Shown here: one piece after another, positions 46,013-56,646 of the stretch
Layout of the letters: the number at the start of each line of letters is the position of its first letter
Position numbering within the stretch: the stretch's first letter is position 1
DNA from: Porticoccaceae bacterium
GTDB taxonomy: Bacteria; Pseudomonadota; Gammaproteobacteria; Pseudomonadales; Porticoccaceae
Reading direction: 5' to 3'
NCBI GenBank assembly: GCA_029238255.1
Contig: JAQWGK010000033.1
Location: 1 to 64,000, forward strand
DNA length: 64,000 nt
The notes under the pieces: model-generated
Database searches by the model: none
What the model was told of the DNA's origin: nothing
What the model saw: the letters and a program-made list of their open reading frames with translations, nothing else
Translations under genes and position numbers: made by a program

Positions 46013-48562
46013 GTGTCTATCTCAATACGTAAAATACTCAAGCCGTTAGCCATGTTGGCTCTCCTTGGAACAGGTGGCTTTCTTGTGGTGGCCACCTGTC
46101 TGTATCTGTACCTTAGCCCAAAACTGCCATCAGTCGAGGAACTAAAGGAGATCGAGTTACAAATTCCACTGCGAATCTATTCACAAGATTTAAAAGTTAT
46201 TGCCGAGTTCGGCGAGAAGAAGCGTTCGCCGGTTTCATTCGATGAAATCCCTCCGGCGATGATCGATGCCTTTCTTGCCGCTGAAGATGACAGCTTTTTC
46301 GAACACCGCGGTATTGTGGTCTCCGGCCTGTTGCGCGCCGCAGTCGAACTGGTCACCACCGGCAGTATCCGCAGTGGCGGCAGCACTATAACCATGCAGG
46401 TGGCGCGCAATTTCTTTCTCAGCAATCGTCAGGAATTCACCCGTAAATTTAATGAAATACTGCTCGCCTTTAGAATTGAAGAGGGGCTGACTAAAGAGGA
46501 AATTCTATCCCTCTATACCAATAAGATTTATATGGGCAATCGGGCCTATGGTGTTGGTGCCGCAGCCCATGTCTACTACGGTAAAAATCTCGATGAGCTG
46601 ACGATTGCCCAGATCGCAATGATCGCCGGCCTCCCCAAAGCGCCCTCCTCCTATAATCCCATAGCCAATCCAGAGCGCGCCCTGCTGCGCAGAAACTGGA
46701 TTCTTGGACGTATGCTGTTACTCGGCAATATTGATAAGCAGCAGTATCAGGCAGCGATAACAGAACAGGACAACGCCTCCTACCACGGCTCCATTTCTGA
46801 ACTGGATGCGGCCTATATCGCCGAAATGGTTCGCCAGCAGGTGATTAATAAATTTGGTCTTAAAGCCTATACCGAAGGTTACTCAGCCATCACCACCATT
46901 GATTCGGGCATGCAAAAGAGCGCGGTTAAAGCGCTGCAGGCGGGTATTCTCGCCTATGATAAACGCCACGGTTACCGCGGCCCTGAGCAGACCGCTATCG
47001 AAGAGCAGGACTGGGAGACCGTCCTCAGAAAAACCTCTATCTACGGCGGCCTTGAGCCGGTAATTGTCAGTGAGGTTGCTGAGGATCATCTAACAGTGCT
47101 CAACCGCAGTGGTGAATTAGAGGACCTTAATTGGGCCGATGGCCTCAAGGGGCTGCGACGGTTTAAAACCATTAATGCGCGCACAGCTCCGATTGAAAGT
47201 GCCGCTGATGTATTTAAGCGCGGCGACTTAATTCGTGTGATACGTTCAGCCAATAACTCGTTGCAGTTAGCTCAGGTACCTGAGGTTCAAGCGGCGTTGA
47301 TTGCTCTAAATCCTGAGGATAGTGCGATCCGCTCACTGGTTGGCGGCTTCGATTATCGTCACAGCCGATTTAATCGTGTCACTCAGGCTTATCGTCAGCC
47401 GGGCTCAAACTTCAAACCTTTTGTCTACACCACGGCTCTGGATAATGGCTTTACCGCCGCGTCAGTAATCAATGACGCGCCTGTCGTGTTTAATGATAAA
47501 AACCTTGAGGATATGTGGCGACCGGAAAACGATGGCGGCAAGTTCTATGGCCCGACCCGTTTGCGTGAAGCCCTGTACCGATCTCGCAATATGGTTTCCA
47601 TTCGATTGCTGCGACGTATGGGAATTGATCGCACTCTTGAGGGGCTGCAGCGCTTTGGTTTTGATACTGGCGAGATGCCACTGGATCTATCTCTGGCTCT
47701 CGGCAGTCATGCGATGACACCGCTCAGGGTTGCCAGTGCTTACAATATTATTGCCAATGGTGGCTATAGTGTCGCGCCCTATGTGCTGGCGACGGTGATA
47801 GATCGGGATGGCAATATCATCTATCAGGTAACGCCGGATACGGTTTGTGAAAACTGTGAAACAGCCAACTCGGATACAGCGAATTCCACTCTATCAGTCT
47901 CCAATCAGACACTGGGCGACAATAACCAGGCCTCTTCCAGCAGGGTCGATGAAGTCGAGCTGCAGTTGGAAGAGCTGCTTAACAGTCTAACCCGCGAGTC
48001 ACTGCCTGAAGATGAACGCGAGAGTCTTGAATTGATCAAACGAGCACTGCAAACCCTGCCCGAGACAGATAATCCGGTAGCGAAAAGAGTGATCAATAAA
48101 CAGACCGCCTATATTATCGACTCAATGTTAAAAGATGTTATTTTGCGTGGCACCGGCAAAAAGGCAAGGGTACTAAAGCGTTCCGATCTGGCGGGCAAGA
48201 CGGGTACTACCAATGGCCCGCGGGATGCCTGGTTCTCAGGATATTCGCCGCACCTTACGGTTACCACCTGGGTCGGTTTTGACAACAATGGATTAATAGG
48301 CCGCAATGAATATGGCGGATCTGCAGCACTGCCGATCTGGATCGATTTTATGCGCGAGGCTCTCGAGGGCAAGGCGGATACAGAACGCCCCCAGCCCAAC
48401 GGTATGGTTATGGTTAAGATAGATGCCAAAACCGGCAATCGGGTAGACCCCAATCAGAGCGGTATCTTCGAGTTCTTTAAAGCGGAAAATGTGCCCGAGC
48501 TTATTGGTGGCGAAGCCCTTCCCGGCGGTGCGGAAAACAGCTTGCCGGATGATCTCTTTTGA
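46013..48562 (+). CDS. mrcA: Penicillin-binding protein 1A
   Basis: GT51: AEDDSFFEHRGI..SGLLRAAVEL...GGSTITMQVARNFFL; transpeptidase: RQPGSNFKPFVYTTAL, SRN, KTGTTNGPRDAWF. Start codon GTG. Confidence 0.96.
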   Translation: MSISIRKILKPLAMLALLGTGGFLVVATCLYLYLSPKLPSVEELKEIELQIPLRIYSQDLKVIAEFGEKKRSPVSFDEIPPAMIDAFLAAEDDSFFEHRGIVVSGLLRAAVELVTTGSIRSGGSTITMQVARNFFLSNRQEFTRKFNEILLAFRIEEGLTKEEILSLYTNKIYMGNRAYGVGAAAHVYYGKNLDELTIAQIAMIAGLPKAPSSYNPIANPERALLRRNWILGRMLLLGNIDKQQYQAAITEQDNASYHGSISELDAAYIAEMVRQQVINKFGLKAYTEGYSAITTIDSGMQKSAVKALQAGILAYDKRHGYRGPEQTAIEEQDWETVLRKTSIYGGLEPVIVSEVAEDHLTVLNRSGELEDLNWADGLKGLRRFKTINARTAPIESAADVFKRGDLIRVIRSANNSLQLAQVPEVQAALIALNPEDSAIRSLVGGFDYRHSRFNRVTQAYRQPGSNFKPFVYTTALDNGFTAASVINDAPVVFNDKNLEDMWRPENDGGKFYGPTRLREALYRSRNMVSIRLLRRMGIDRTLEGLQRFGFDTGEMPLDLSLALGSHAMTPLRVASAYNIIANGGYSVAPYVLATVIDRDGNIIYQVTPDTVCENCETANSDTANSTLSVSNQTLGDNNQASSSRVDEVELQLEELLNSLTRESLPEDERESLELIKRALQTLPETDNPVAKRVINKQTAYIIDSMLKDVILRGTGKKARVLKRSDLAGKTGTTNGPRDAWFSGYSPHLTVTTWVGFDNNGLIGRNEYGGSAALPIWIDFMREALEGKADTERPQPNGMVMVKIDAKTGNRVDPNQSGIFEFFKAENVPELIGGEALPGGAENSLPDDLF

Positions 48563-48595
48563 TTTCAAAATTTATTTAAACAGGTTGGATAACAG

Positions 48596-49264
48596 TTGAT
48601 TAGATTAAATTGGGAGCATATAGATACCGTACTTCTCGATATGGATGGGACCTTACTCGACCTCCATTTCGATAATTTCTTCTGGTTGCATCACCTGCCA
48701 AAGCGCTACGCCGAACAGAATAATACCTCTGTGGACTTGGTGATCGGCAATCTTCAGCAGCGTATGCTTGAACTTCAGGGCACCCTCGACTGGTACTGTA
48801 CCGACTTTTGGTCTCGTGAACTCAATCTGGATATTATCGAACTCAAACGGGAGATCAATCATCTAATCGGCGAGCGCCCATTTGTACGCCCCTTCCTCGA
48901 GACTCTCGGACTGCACAATAAACAGCGCATACTAGTCACCAACGCCCATCGCGCCAGCGTTGAAATAAAGTTTGCCCTAACCGGTATAGAGAGCCTTCTA
49001 GACTCGGTTATCTCCTCTCATGACTATGGCCAACCAAAAGAAGATCAGAGGTTCTGGCAGCAGCTGCAACAGTCTCAGGGCTTTGATCCGGCCCGCACTC
49101 TGTTTATCGATGATTCAGAGTCAATTCTGCAGTCCGCTGAGGAATTCGGTATTGGACACCTGCTCTGTATAGAGCAGCCGGACAGCAAGGGCGAACCGCG
49201 CAAGTCTGGTTACTTTCCGATGATCAATTCCTTTGAACAGATTCTCAGCACCAAAAAGCTATGA
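48596..49264 (+). CDS. HAD-family hydrolase, GMP/IMP nucleotidase-like (YrfG)
   Basis: VLLDMDGTLLDLHFDNFFWLHHLPKRYAEQ; TNAHR; FIDDSESIL; TTG start; followed by hslR. Confidence 0.85.
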   Translation: MIRLNWEHIDTVLLDMDGTLLDLHFDNFFWLHHLPKRYAEQNNTSVDLVIGNLQQRMLELQGTLDWYCTDFWSRELNLDIIELKREINHLIGERPFVRPFLETLGLHNKQRILVTNAHRASVEIKFALTGIESLLDSVISSHDYGQPKEDQRFWQQLQQSQGFDPARTLFIDDSESILQSAEEFGIGHLLCIEQPDSKGEPRKSGYFPMINSFEQILSTKKL

Positions 49265-49650
49265 GCAAACCGCCAATGGATAAAGTACGAATCGATAAAT
49301 GGCTCTGGGCTGCGCGTTTTTTTAAAACTCGCTCTCTGGCCAAATCTGCCATCGAAAACGGCAAAGTTCATATTGATGGCAATAAATCAAAAGCCAGCCG
49401 TCAACTTGAAGTGGGCACCCTACTCACTATACGTCAGGGCTTTGATATTAAAATTGTTGAAGTTATTGCCCTTTCAGAGCAGCGCCGGGGCGCACCTGAG
49501 GCTATGCTACTTTACAGCGAAACTGCCGAGAGCATTGAACAGAGAGAGAAACAGAGTGCTCAACGTAAAGCGGCAAACAACACTGTAGTCAGCGATAGCA
49601 GACCCAATAAGAAACAGCGTCGTCAAATTCATCGCTTTTTGAGCAACTAA
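49261..49650 (+). CDS. hslR: Heat-shock ribosome-associated protein Hsp15 (S4 domain)
   Basis: DKVRIDKWLWAARFFKTRSLAKSAIENGKVHIDGNKSKASRQLEVG; overlaps the preceding CDS by 4 bp. Confidence 0.95.
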   Translation: MSKPPMDKVRIDKWLWAARFFKTRSLAKSAIENGKVHIDGNKSKASRQLEVGTLLTIRQGFDIKIVEVIALSEQRRGAPEAMLLYSETAESIEQREKQSAQRKAANNTVVSDSRPNKKQRRQIHRFLSN

Positions 49651-49744
49651 CTCGCTGGTAAAAACTGGCTTTTAAAACGAGTGTTTAAAAACAGCCTTAG
49701 AAAAAAATTGGCTCAAACATAAATATGAGTACAATACGCGCCCT

Positions 49745-50623
49745 ATGACTAACAACAACCCTCAAGACAGCCTGCAACGCTTCCTTTTTGATGACACTGA
49801 TATACGTGGTGAAATAACCACCCTGTCAGCAACCTATCAAGACCTTCTGGCGAACCAACAATACCCACCGCAGGTAGCACTGCTATTTGGTGAGTTTATC
49901 GCCGCTGTCAGCCTGATTAGTACCATGCTCAAAGATACCGGCATGATTACAATTCAGGCAAGAGGCGATGGTCCAGTGACTACGGTGATGGCGGAATGTT
50001 CACAGGGTAATAAGCTGCGTGGTATTGTCCGCGGAGACTTCGACAACCTCGGCAATATCAGCGGCCTGCACGAGCTACTCGGCACTGCAACTCTGGCCAT
50101 TACCATTGAGCCTGAGGGCAAAGAGCGCTATCAGGGTGTTGTTGCTCTGGATGGAGAGAATCTCAGTCAGTGTCTGGAGTACTATTTTCACCAGTCCGAG
50201 CAGTTGCCGACCAAAATCAAGCTAGCCTCCAATGCAGATTCGGCCTCGGGAATGTTAATTCAGCAACTTCCCTCATCTATTGATGCAGAAAAAAGTGCTG
50301 ATGACTGGCAAACCCTTTCAGTCCTGTTTGAAACCCTTTCAAGTGTCGAACAACTGGAACTGTCCCATAATGATCAGTTATACCGGTTATTTCACGAGCA
50401 ACAATTACGACTCTTTGAACCACAGCCAATGGCGTTTTCTTGCAGCTGTTCGAGACAGCGAACCGAGTCGGCACTGATCTCTATCGGACGCGATGAAGTG
50501 GTCGAAATGTCCGTAGAACAGGGGCTTATCATGATTACCTGTGAATTTTGCTCACAGCAATATCGATTTACTTCAAGAGATATTTCCGAATTATTTGACC
50601 CAGAACAGCCACCTCTGCACTAG
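49745..50623 (+). CDS. hslO: Redox-regulated chaperone Hsp33
   Basis: QRFLFDDTDIRGEITTLSATYQDLLANQQYPP; C-terminal CSCSRQR...CEFCSQQYRF zinc/redox switch. Confidence 0.97.
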   Translation: MTNNNPQDSLQRFLFDDTDIRGEITTLSATYQDLLANQQYPPQVALLFGEFIAAVSLISTMLKDTGMITIQARGDGPVTTVMAECSQGNKLRGIVRGDFDNLGNISGLHELLGTATLAITIEPEGKERYQGVVALDGENLSQCLEYYFHQSEQLPTKIKLASNADSASGMLIQQLPSSIDAEKSADDWQTLSVLFETLSSVEQLELSHNDQLYRLFHEQQLRLFEPQPMAFSCSCSRQRTESALISIGRDEVVEMSVEQGLIMITCEFCSQQYRFTSRDISELFDPEQPPLH

Positions 50624-50747
50624 CCACTCTGGCAGGCAAGGTTACCAATGCCCGACTTAGATTAGGAAAATTTATCTGGCATAATTAGTACACTTATGGA
50701 AAACAGTATCCATTTATTTTCGTTCACCTTAGGAAGAGAGGAAGAAA

Positions 50748-52313
50748 ATGACCCAAGCAGTAGTACATACTGACCCAAGCTCAGCCGAGCTTATAGAAAC
50801 AGCCATCAAACGCGGTGAAGGACAGCTCGCTGACACTGGCGCACTCTTAGCCATCACTGGCAAACGCAGTGGAAGATCACCAGCTGATCGATTTATTGTT
50901 AATGAACCCAGCTCTAGCGAGTCCATAGACTGGGGCCCGGTCAACCGTCCCTTTGATGCCGCCAAATTTGATGCTCTCTGGGAACGGGTGTCTGCTTATA
51001 TTGCAGAGAAAGAGCGCTTTGTTTCTTATCTTCATGTGGGTCAAGATCTGCAGCACTATATTCCTGTCAAGGTAACCACCGAGACGGCCTGGCACTCGCT
51101 GTTTGCGCGTAATATGTTTATTCGCGCCGACACATACAATCCCTCTAACAAGGAGAAGTGGCAAATACTTCACGGGGCAAACTTTGTCTGTGATCCTCAG
51201 CGGGACGGTACCAACAGCGACGGCGCAGTGATTATTAATTTCGCCCAACGCAAAGTACTGCTGGCCGGCATGCGCTATGCCGGTGAAATGAAGAAAGCCA
51301 TGTTCTCCGTACAGAATTTTCTGCTGCCGGAAAAAGATGTTATGCCCATGCACTGCGCCTCTAATGTGGGTGAGGATGGGGATACAGCCCTATTTTTTGG
51401 GCTTTCTGGCACCGGTAAAACCACCCTTTCAGCAGACCCTGATCGCTATCTGATTGGCGATGATGAACATGGTTGGGGCAAGGGAACGGTCTTTAATATT
51501 GAGGGCGGCTGCTACGCCAAGACCATAGATCTAAGCCAGAAAAATGAACCGGTAATATGGGATGCAATCCGCTTTGGGGCGATTATTGAAAATGTGGTTA
51601 TCTCAGATGATCAGCGAACCGCTGACTACTGCGACACCTCACTGACCGAAAATGGTCGCTGCAGCTATCCTCTGGAGCATGTGGCCAAGCGCTGCCTGGA
51701 AAATCAGTCCGGTGAGCCTAAAAATATTATCTTTCTGACCTGCGATGTCACAGGTGTATTGCCGCCGGTCTCGTTGCTCAGCAAAGAAGCTGCTGCCTAC
51801 CACTTCTTAAGCGGTTATACCGCAAGAGTTGGCTCTACAGAGATCGGTGCAGAAGCGGGCATTCACCCAACCTTCTCAACCTGTTTTGGGGCACCCTTTA
51901 TGCCCCGTCCAGCAAGTGTCTACGCAGAGCTGCTAATGCGCCGTATCCAAGAGTTTGGCTCGAAGGTCTATCTGGTTAATACCGGCTGGACCGGCGGTTC
52001 TGGAGGCCTGGGCGGCAAGGGCAATCGTTTCCCGATTCCGGTGACCAGAGCTGTGGTTACAGCGATCACCAACGGTTCCCTAGAGGGCTGTGAGACTGAA
52101 CATCTGGAGGTATTAAATCTTGATGTGCCGCTAGCCATTGCCGGTGTCGATAGCAACTACCTCAATCCACGCAATGCTTGGGACAACACCGAGGCCTATG
52201 ATGAACAGGCCGCCAAACTGGCTGGATTATTTATTGAAAATATTGTCAGCTTTGCGCCATCTCAGGAAATCATTGACGCTGGCCCACAGCTAGAGGCAGT
52301 GACTGTCGACTAG
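50748..52313 (+). CDS. pckA: Phosphoenolpyruvate carboxykinase (ATP)
   Basis: [66 protein letters not shown]. Confidence 0.97.
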   Translation: MTQAVVHTDPSSAELIETAIKRGEGQLADTGALLAITGKRSGRSPADRFIVNEPSSSESIDWGPVNRPFDAAKFDALWERVSAYIAEKERFVSYLHVGQDLQHYIPVKVTTETAWHSLFARNMFIRADTYNPSNKEKWQILHGANFVCDPQRDGTNSDGAVIINFAQRKVLLAGMRYAGEMKKAMFSVQNFLLPEKDVMPMHCASNVGEDGDTALFFGLSGTGKTTLSADPDRYLIGDDEHGWGKGTVFNIEGGCYAKTIDLSQKNEPVIWDAIRFGAIIENVVISDDQRTADYCDTSLTENGRCSYPLEHVAKRCLENQSGEPKNIIFLTCDVTGVLPPVSLLSKEAAAYHFLSGYTARVGSTEIGAEAGIHPTFSTCFGAPFMPRPASVYAELLMRRIQEFGSKVYLVNTGWTGGSGGLGGKGNRFPIPVTRAVVTAITNGSLEGCETEHLEVLNLDVPLAIAGVDSNYLNPRNAWDNTEAYDEQAAKLAGLFIENIVSFAPSQEIIDAGPQLEAVTVD

Positions 52314-52322
52314 ACTAAATCT

Positions 52323-52363
52323 GCCCCACTCTTATAAGTATTCCGCATACTTTAGAGTGGGGC
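52323..52363. terminator. Bidirectional terminator between pckA(+) and the PhoD-like gene(-)
   Basis: GCCCCACTCT...AAGTAT-tccgc-ATACTT...AGAGTGGGGC nested hairpin between convergent genes. Confidence 0.8.
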
Positions 52364-52379
52364 TGCTATAAAAAGACCG

Positions 52380-53483
52380 CTAGTTATCGTCAATAAACAT
52401 CTGCTGAGAAAATTGCGTTCGACCCTCTACATCACGAACACCAAACAAAACCGGACGGCCCGGTGCCTGCCAATCAATCTCAATAAAACCGTAGTTTTGT
52501 CCGCTGTAGGGACCCTGTACTCGATTTTGATTAGAGCTTGGCTTTTCCACAACATGAGTCAGGCCACTCGACGTCAATTCAAACAGACTATTCCCACTTT
52601 TATCGGTGACTTTACTAAGTTCACCCCAGCCTGTATCACCACTGATAAACAGTATATTGTTAGCCTCAGTGGTTTTAATCAACTCAAGCAAGCGTGTCTG
52701 CTCTCGCGGAAAGTTAGCCCAGGATTCAAACCCGGTGAAATATGAAAACACCTGAATGCTCGAAGCAATAATACGCAAATCAGCCGGCTGCTTTAAATCT
52801 TGCTCAAGTCGCTGCCACTGTTGCTCGCCTAAAATAGTTGCCTGTGGATCTTCACTGGGAACAAAGAAGCCTTTATTAAATATCCCACGCTTGGCCCTGT
52901 ACTCATCCTTAACCAGAGCGATTAAAGGGGTTCGATTCCAGCGTGTATCGAGCATAATAATCTGAACTCGCTGATCCTCTGTACCAATATAACTGGTCTT
53001 GTAAATACCCCAATCCCGACTGCGTCGCTGTGAATCTTTCGGCTCCTCCCAGAAGTCCAACATGACCTGACGAGATAGCTCCTTTGCAGGATAGTCGACA
53101 CCACCGTCTATAACGCCATAATCGTGATCATTCCAGGTGGCCACAATGTCGGTGTTTTTACGCAGCGTCTGAAAGCCCTGCTTGGCGCTTAACTTTCCGT
53201 ACTCTTGCTGAAAAACTTCACTGCTCTCAGTATCCCCATAAATATTGTCCCCAAGAAATAAAAACACATCTGGCGCTTCTCTATTGATCGCGGTCCAGAT
53301 CGGTTGGGGAGCGTTTTGATCGGCACTGGAGCCAAACAGAATTTTGCTGTTGGACACTTGCTGTGAATTTACAGGGGCAGCTAATTTCTCTTCAGCAGGT
53401 AACTGGGTATACAGCTCGAAGGCGAAGAAACCACTTAGAACAAGAGAGACTGCAATCACTAGTTTATTGGTATTAAAGGACAT
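52380..53483 (-). CDS. PhoD-like metallophosphatase / alkaline phosphatase D family
   Basis: KILFGSSADQN...PDVFLFLGDNIYGDT; ATWNDHDYGVIDGG; ILFISGDTGWGE. Confidence 0.85.
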   Translation of the reverse strand: MSFNTNKLVIAVSLVLSGFFAFELYTQLPAEEKLAAPVNSQQVSNSKILFGSSADQNAPQPIWTAINREAPDVFLFLGDNIYGDTESSEVFQQEYGKLSAKQGFQTLRKNTDIVATWNDHDYGVIDGGVDYPAKELSRQVMLDFWEEPKDSQRRSRDWGIYKTSYIGTEDQRVQIIMLDTRWNRTPLIALVKDEYRAKRGIFNKGFFVPSEDPQATILGEQQWQRLEQDLKQPADLRIIASSIQVFSYFTGFESWANFPREQTRLLELIKTTEANNILFISGDTGWGELSKVTDKSGNSLFELTSSGLTHVVEKPSSNQNRVQGPYSGQNYGFIEIDWQAPGRPVLFGVRDVEGRTQFSQQMFIDDN

Positions 53484-53540
53484 AACTGGCGCTCCCGAAT
53501 ATTGATAGAACAGTGGGAAGTTGTTGAGGTTTTATTAATT

Positions 53541-53557
53541 ATTATAAGAGGGGGGGG
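53541..53557 (-). promoter_or_regulatory. Candidate -10 (TATAAT) preceded by a C8 tract (G8 on + strand)
   Basis: Minus strand CCCCCCCC-TCT-TATAAT upstream of the PhoD-like gene. Confidence 0.4.
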
Positions 53558-53562
53558 TTGTT

Positions 53563-53595
53563 CCGCCCTAAAAACCATTGTAATTTTTAGAGCGG
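53563..53595 (-). terminator. Hairpin, possible terminator of the cytochrome c5 gene (no U tract)
   Basis: CCGCCCTAAAAA-ccattgtaa-TTTTTAGAGCGG, 11/12 paired. Confidence 0.5.
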
Positions 53596-53610
53596 GACAG
53601 AGACTAGGAT

Positions 53611-54060
53611 CTACTTGCTGTTATCAAGAATATGATCAATAGCCGCTTTTACTTCATCATCGCTACAGTCCATGCAGGTACCGCGGGCAGGCATAGCGCC
53701 AATACCAGCAATCGCATTGGTATAAACCGTTTCCAGACCCTTACCCAAACGGGCAGTCCAGTCGGCAACATCACCAAGAATCGGTGCGCCGGCAACGCCA
53801 GAGCTATGACAGGCAACACAGTTGGTTGCATAGATATCTGAACCCGAACGAGCTGCGCCCGCAGCACTGGTTGAGCTCATAGCGACAACCTGACCAGCCA
53901 TAGAGACATGACCCTCTGGTGCAATTCGCTCAGCAACCTGCTGTTCCTGAGTAGCCGTTAGCTCTACAGTCTTGTCGCTAGAGCCACAGCCCCACAGAAG
54001 CGAGGTGGCTAAAGTGAGTAATAGAAAACTTTTCAATCGGCGACTAATGATTATATTCAT
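53611..54060 (-). CDS. Lipoprotein-anchored cytochrome c5-type protein
   Basis: Lipobox LLWGC; CVACHSSGVAGAP; GIGAMPARGTCMDCSDDEVKAAIDHIL. Confidence 0.9.
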   Translation of the reverse strand: MNIIISRRLKSFLLLTLATSLLWGCGSSDKTVELTATQEQQVAERIAPEGHVSMAGQVVAMSSTSAAGAARSGSDIYATNCVACHSSGVAGAPILGDVADWTARLGKGLETVYTNAIAGIGAMPARGTCMDCSDDEVKAAIDHILDNSK

Positions 54061-54194
54061 TAAAGGTCATCTCCAGTAAAAACGTGATATCAATAAATTC
54101 GGCGGCATTATAGCGCGCTATGGTTCAATTCTCATTAGCAATAAGTTGAATTTTTATATTTTCGGGAATCTATAGCCCGGAAACAATTTAAAGC

Positions 54195-55202
54195 TTATTT
54201 TAAAGCTCTTATTCCCACCGCATGGCGAAGCTTAGCCAATAACTCGCTGCTCTCTTTACGGGCCTTCTGCGCACCCTTTTGCAGTATCAGCTCAATCTCT
54301 GCCGGATTTTGCATCAAAGTATCATAGCGCTCACGCGCCTCAGCTAACTGACCATCGACAAGTTCAAACAACTGCTTTTTGGCTTCACCCCAGGCGATAC
54401 CATTGGCGAACTCCTCGCGCATGGCCGCAGTCTGCTCTTCAGTGGCAAAGGCTTTCCATATCTGGAACACCGCAGAACTATCCGGATCTTTGGGCTCACC
54501 CGGTTCCAGCAGGTTGGTTTTAATTTTGTTGATATGCTTTTTTAATTTCTTGGCGGTTAAAAACAACGGAATAGTATTGCCGTAGCTCTTACTCATCTTG
54601 CGCCCGTCCAATCCCTGAAGAACAGCCACCTTGTCATCGACGACCGCCGTGGGCAGCACAAAGTGCTCGCCGTAATGGTGATTAAAACGCCCGGCCACAT
54701 CGCGGGCCATCTCCACGTGCTGTATCTGATCTCGACCCACCGGAATCTTATGGGCATTGAACATTAAAATATCTGCGGCCATTAAAATCGGATAGCTAAA
54801 CAGGCCCATATTAATACCAAAATCTGCATCTTCACCGGCCTCTTCATTAGCCTGTACTGCGCCTTTGTAGGCATGGGCACGATTCATTAAACCCTTGGCC
54901 GTCATACAGGTCAAAAACCAAGTCAACTCGGTGATCTCGGGAATATCAGACTGGCGATAGAAAGTCACTTTCTCTGTATCCAGACCCAGTGCCAGCCAGG
55001 CGGCGGCAATTTCCATCGTCGATTGATGGACTAATTCAGGATCCTGAGATTTGATCAGCGCATGGTAATCGGCCAGAAAGAAAAAGGACTCGCAGTCACC
55101 ACTGCGGCTGGCTTCAATCGCCGGACGAATAGCGCCCACATAGTTGCCTAAATGGGGGGCTCCAGAGGTTGTAATACCGGTTAAAACACGCTGCTTACTC
55201 AT
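54195..55202 (-). CDS. trpS: Tryptophanyl-tRNA synthetase
   Basis: [46 protein letters not shown]. Confidence 0.96.
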   Translation of the reverse strand: MSKQRVLTGITTSGAPHLGNYVGAIRPAIEASRSGDCESFFFLADYHALIKSQDPELVHQSTMEIAAAWLALGLDTEKVTFYRQSDIPEITELTWFLTCMTAKGLMNRAHAYKGAVQANEEAGEDADFGINMGLFSYPILMAADILMFNAHKIPVGRDQIQHVEMARDVAGRFNHHYGEHFVLPTAVVDDKVAVLQGLDGRKMSKSYGNTIPLFLTAKKLKKHINKIKTNLLEPGEPKDPDSSAVFQIWKAFATEEQTAAMREEFANGIAWGEAKKQLFELVDGQLAEARERYDTLMQNPAEIELILQKGAQKARKESSELLAKLRHAVGIRALK

Positions 55203-55296
55203 AAATACTCTATTTTTTATTTGTTCTGATTATTGATCTGTTGGTTTCTAGCATCTGCCTATAATAATCGATACTGGATTAGGACGCAGTTAAAGC

Positions 55297-56613
55297 TTAC
55301 TCCAGATCTACTTTAAGCCTGCCCGGCAGGTTAAAAAAGTGCGCTAACACCTTAGTGAGACGCTGGGGATCTGCAGAGCCAGTTAGCTCACGGCAGGAGT
55401 GCATCGCCAACTGGGGGATACCCACATCTAGGGTTGGCACACCCAGCTTTGCCGAGGTCATAGGACCAATGGTGCTGCCGCAACCCAAATCACTGCGCGA
55501 AACAAAGGTCTGCACTGGTACATCCACCAGTTCACACATCTGTCTAAATAAACTCGCCGTCACACCATTGGTCGCATAACGCTGTTTTACATTAACCTTA
55601 ATCACTGGCCCGCCATTGAGTAAGGGGCTGTGACCACCATCATGTTTACTGGCGAAATTTGGATGCACCGCGTGGGCGTTATCACAGGAGATCAACAGTG
55701 AACTGCCCAGCACCCGAGATTTATTAGCCCCTTGGCTATCGTTTGCACATAGGCGCTCAACAACAGATTCCAAAAACGGTCCATCGGCACCTACCGAAGA
55801 GACACTGCCCACCTCTTCATGGTCATTGCAGACAATTAAGGAGGTGCTATGAGTATCAGCTTGAATTAGCGCCTTGGTGGCAACAAAACAGCTAAGCAGG
55901 TTATCCAGTCTCGCGGCGGCGAAAAATTCTTTATTAAGACCCACAGTAGCCGCTTGCTGAACATCATAGAAGCACAGCTCATAGTCCATCACCTGCTCGC
56001 CATCCGCTAAAAAACGCTTGCTGAGCAATTGATTAAAATCCTGCTTCTCTTGGGCCTGCATCAATATGGGTGGGATATCCGTTTGCGCATTAATGCTGCG
56101 CCCGGAATTAGCCTCGCGATCCAAATGAATAGCCAAGCTTGGAATCACCGCTACCGGGTCTTCGAAGTTAATCAGTTTCTGTTTTAATTGAGCATCCCTG
56201 TCCTTGTAGACAAGCCGTCCGGCAATTGACAGGTCGCGATCAAACCAGGGATTTAACAGCGCACCGCCATAGACCTCGACACCGAGCTGAAAGTATTGAT
56301 TATTCCACAGCTCCGGTTGCGGCTTAACCATCAGGCAGGGACTATCTGTATGTGCCCCGGCCATGCGAATACCAGTTTCAGCAAGTCCATCGGTGCCGAC
56401 AACAAAGGCAATTAGAGACGAACCATTTCGAGTAACAAAGTATTTTCCACCCTGCTCTAGCGACCATTCCTGAGCTTCGCTGAGAGCAGTAAAGCCTGCT
56501 TCGATCAACATCTCAGCCATGCTTGAAACTGCATGAAATGGCGTCGGTGACAGATTTATAAAATCTCCCAACTGACGATTAAAGGCGTCTACATTGCTCT
56601 GTTTTGTCGTCAT
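55297..56613 (-). CDS. apeB: M18 family aminopeptidase
   Basis: LSPTPFHAVSSMAEML; GAHTDSPCLMVKP; NDHEEVGSVSSVGADGPFL; GCGSTIGPMTSAKLGVPTLDVGIPQLAMHSCREL. Confidence 0.95.
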   Translation of the reverse strand: MTTKQSNVDAFNRQLGDFINLSPTPFHAVSSMAEMLIEAGFTALSEAQEWSLEQGGKYFVTRNGSSLIAFVVGTDGLAETGIRMAGAHTDSPCLMVKPQPELWNNQYFQLGVEVYGGALLNPWFDRDLSIAGRLVYKDRDAQLKQKLINFEDPVAVIPSLAIHLDREANSGRSINAQTDIPPILMQAQEKQDFNQLLSKRFLADGEQVMDYELCFYDVQQAATVGLNKEFFAAARLDNLLSCFVATKALIQADTHSTSLIVCNDHEEVGSVSSVGADGPFLESVVERLCANDSQGANKSRVLGSSLLISCDNAHAVHPNFASKHDGGHSPLLNGGPVIKVNVKQRYATNGVTASLFRQMCELVDVPVQTFVSRSDLGCGSTIGPMTSAKLGVPTLDVGIPQLAMHSCRELTGSADPQRLTKVLAHFFNLPGRLKVDLE

Positions 56614-56646
56614 TTTTTTAATTCCTTTTCCAATGATTTAATTTAT

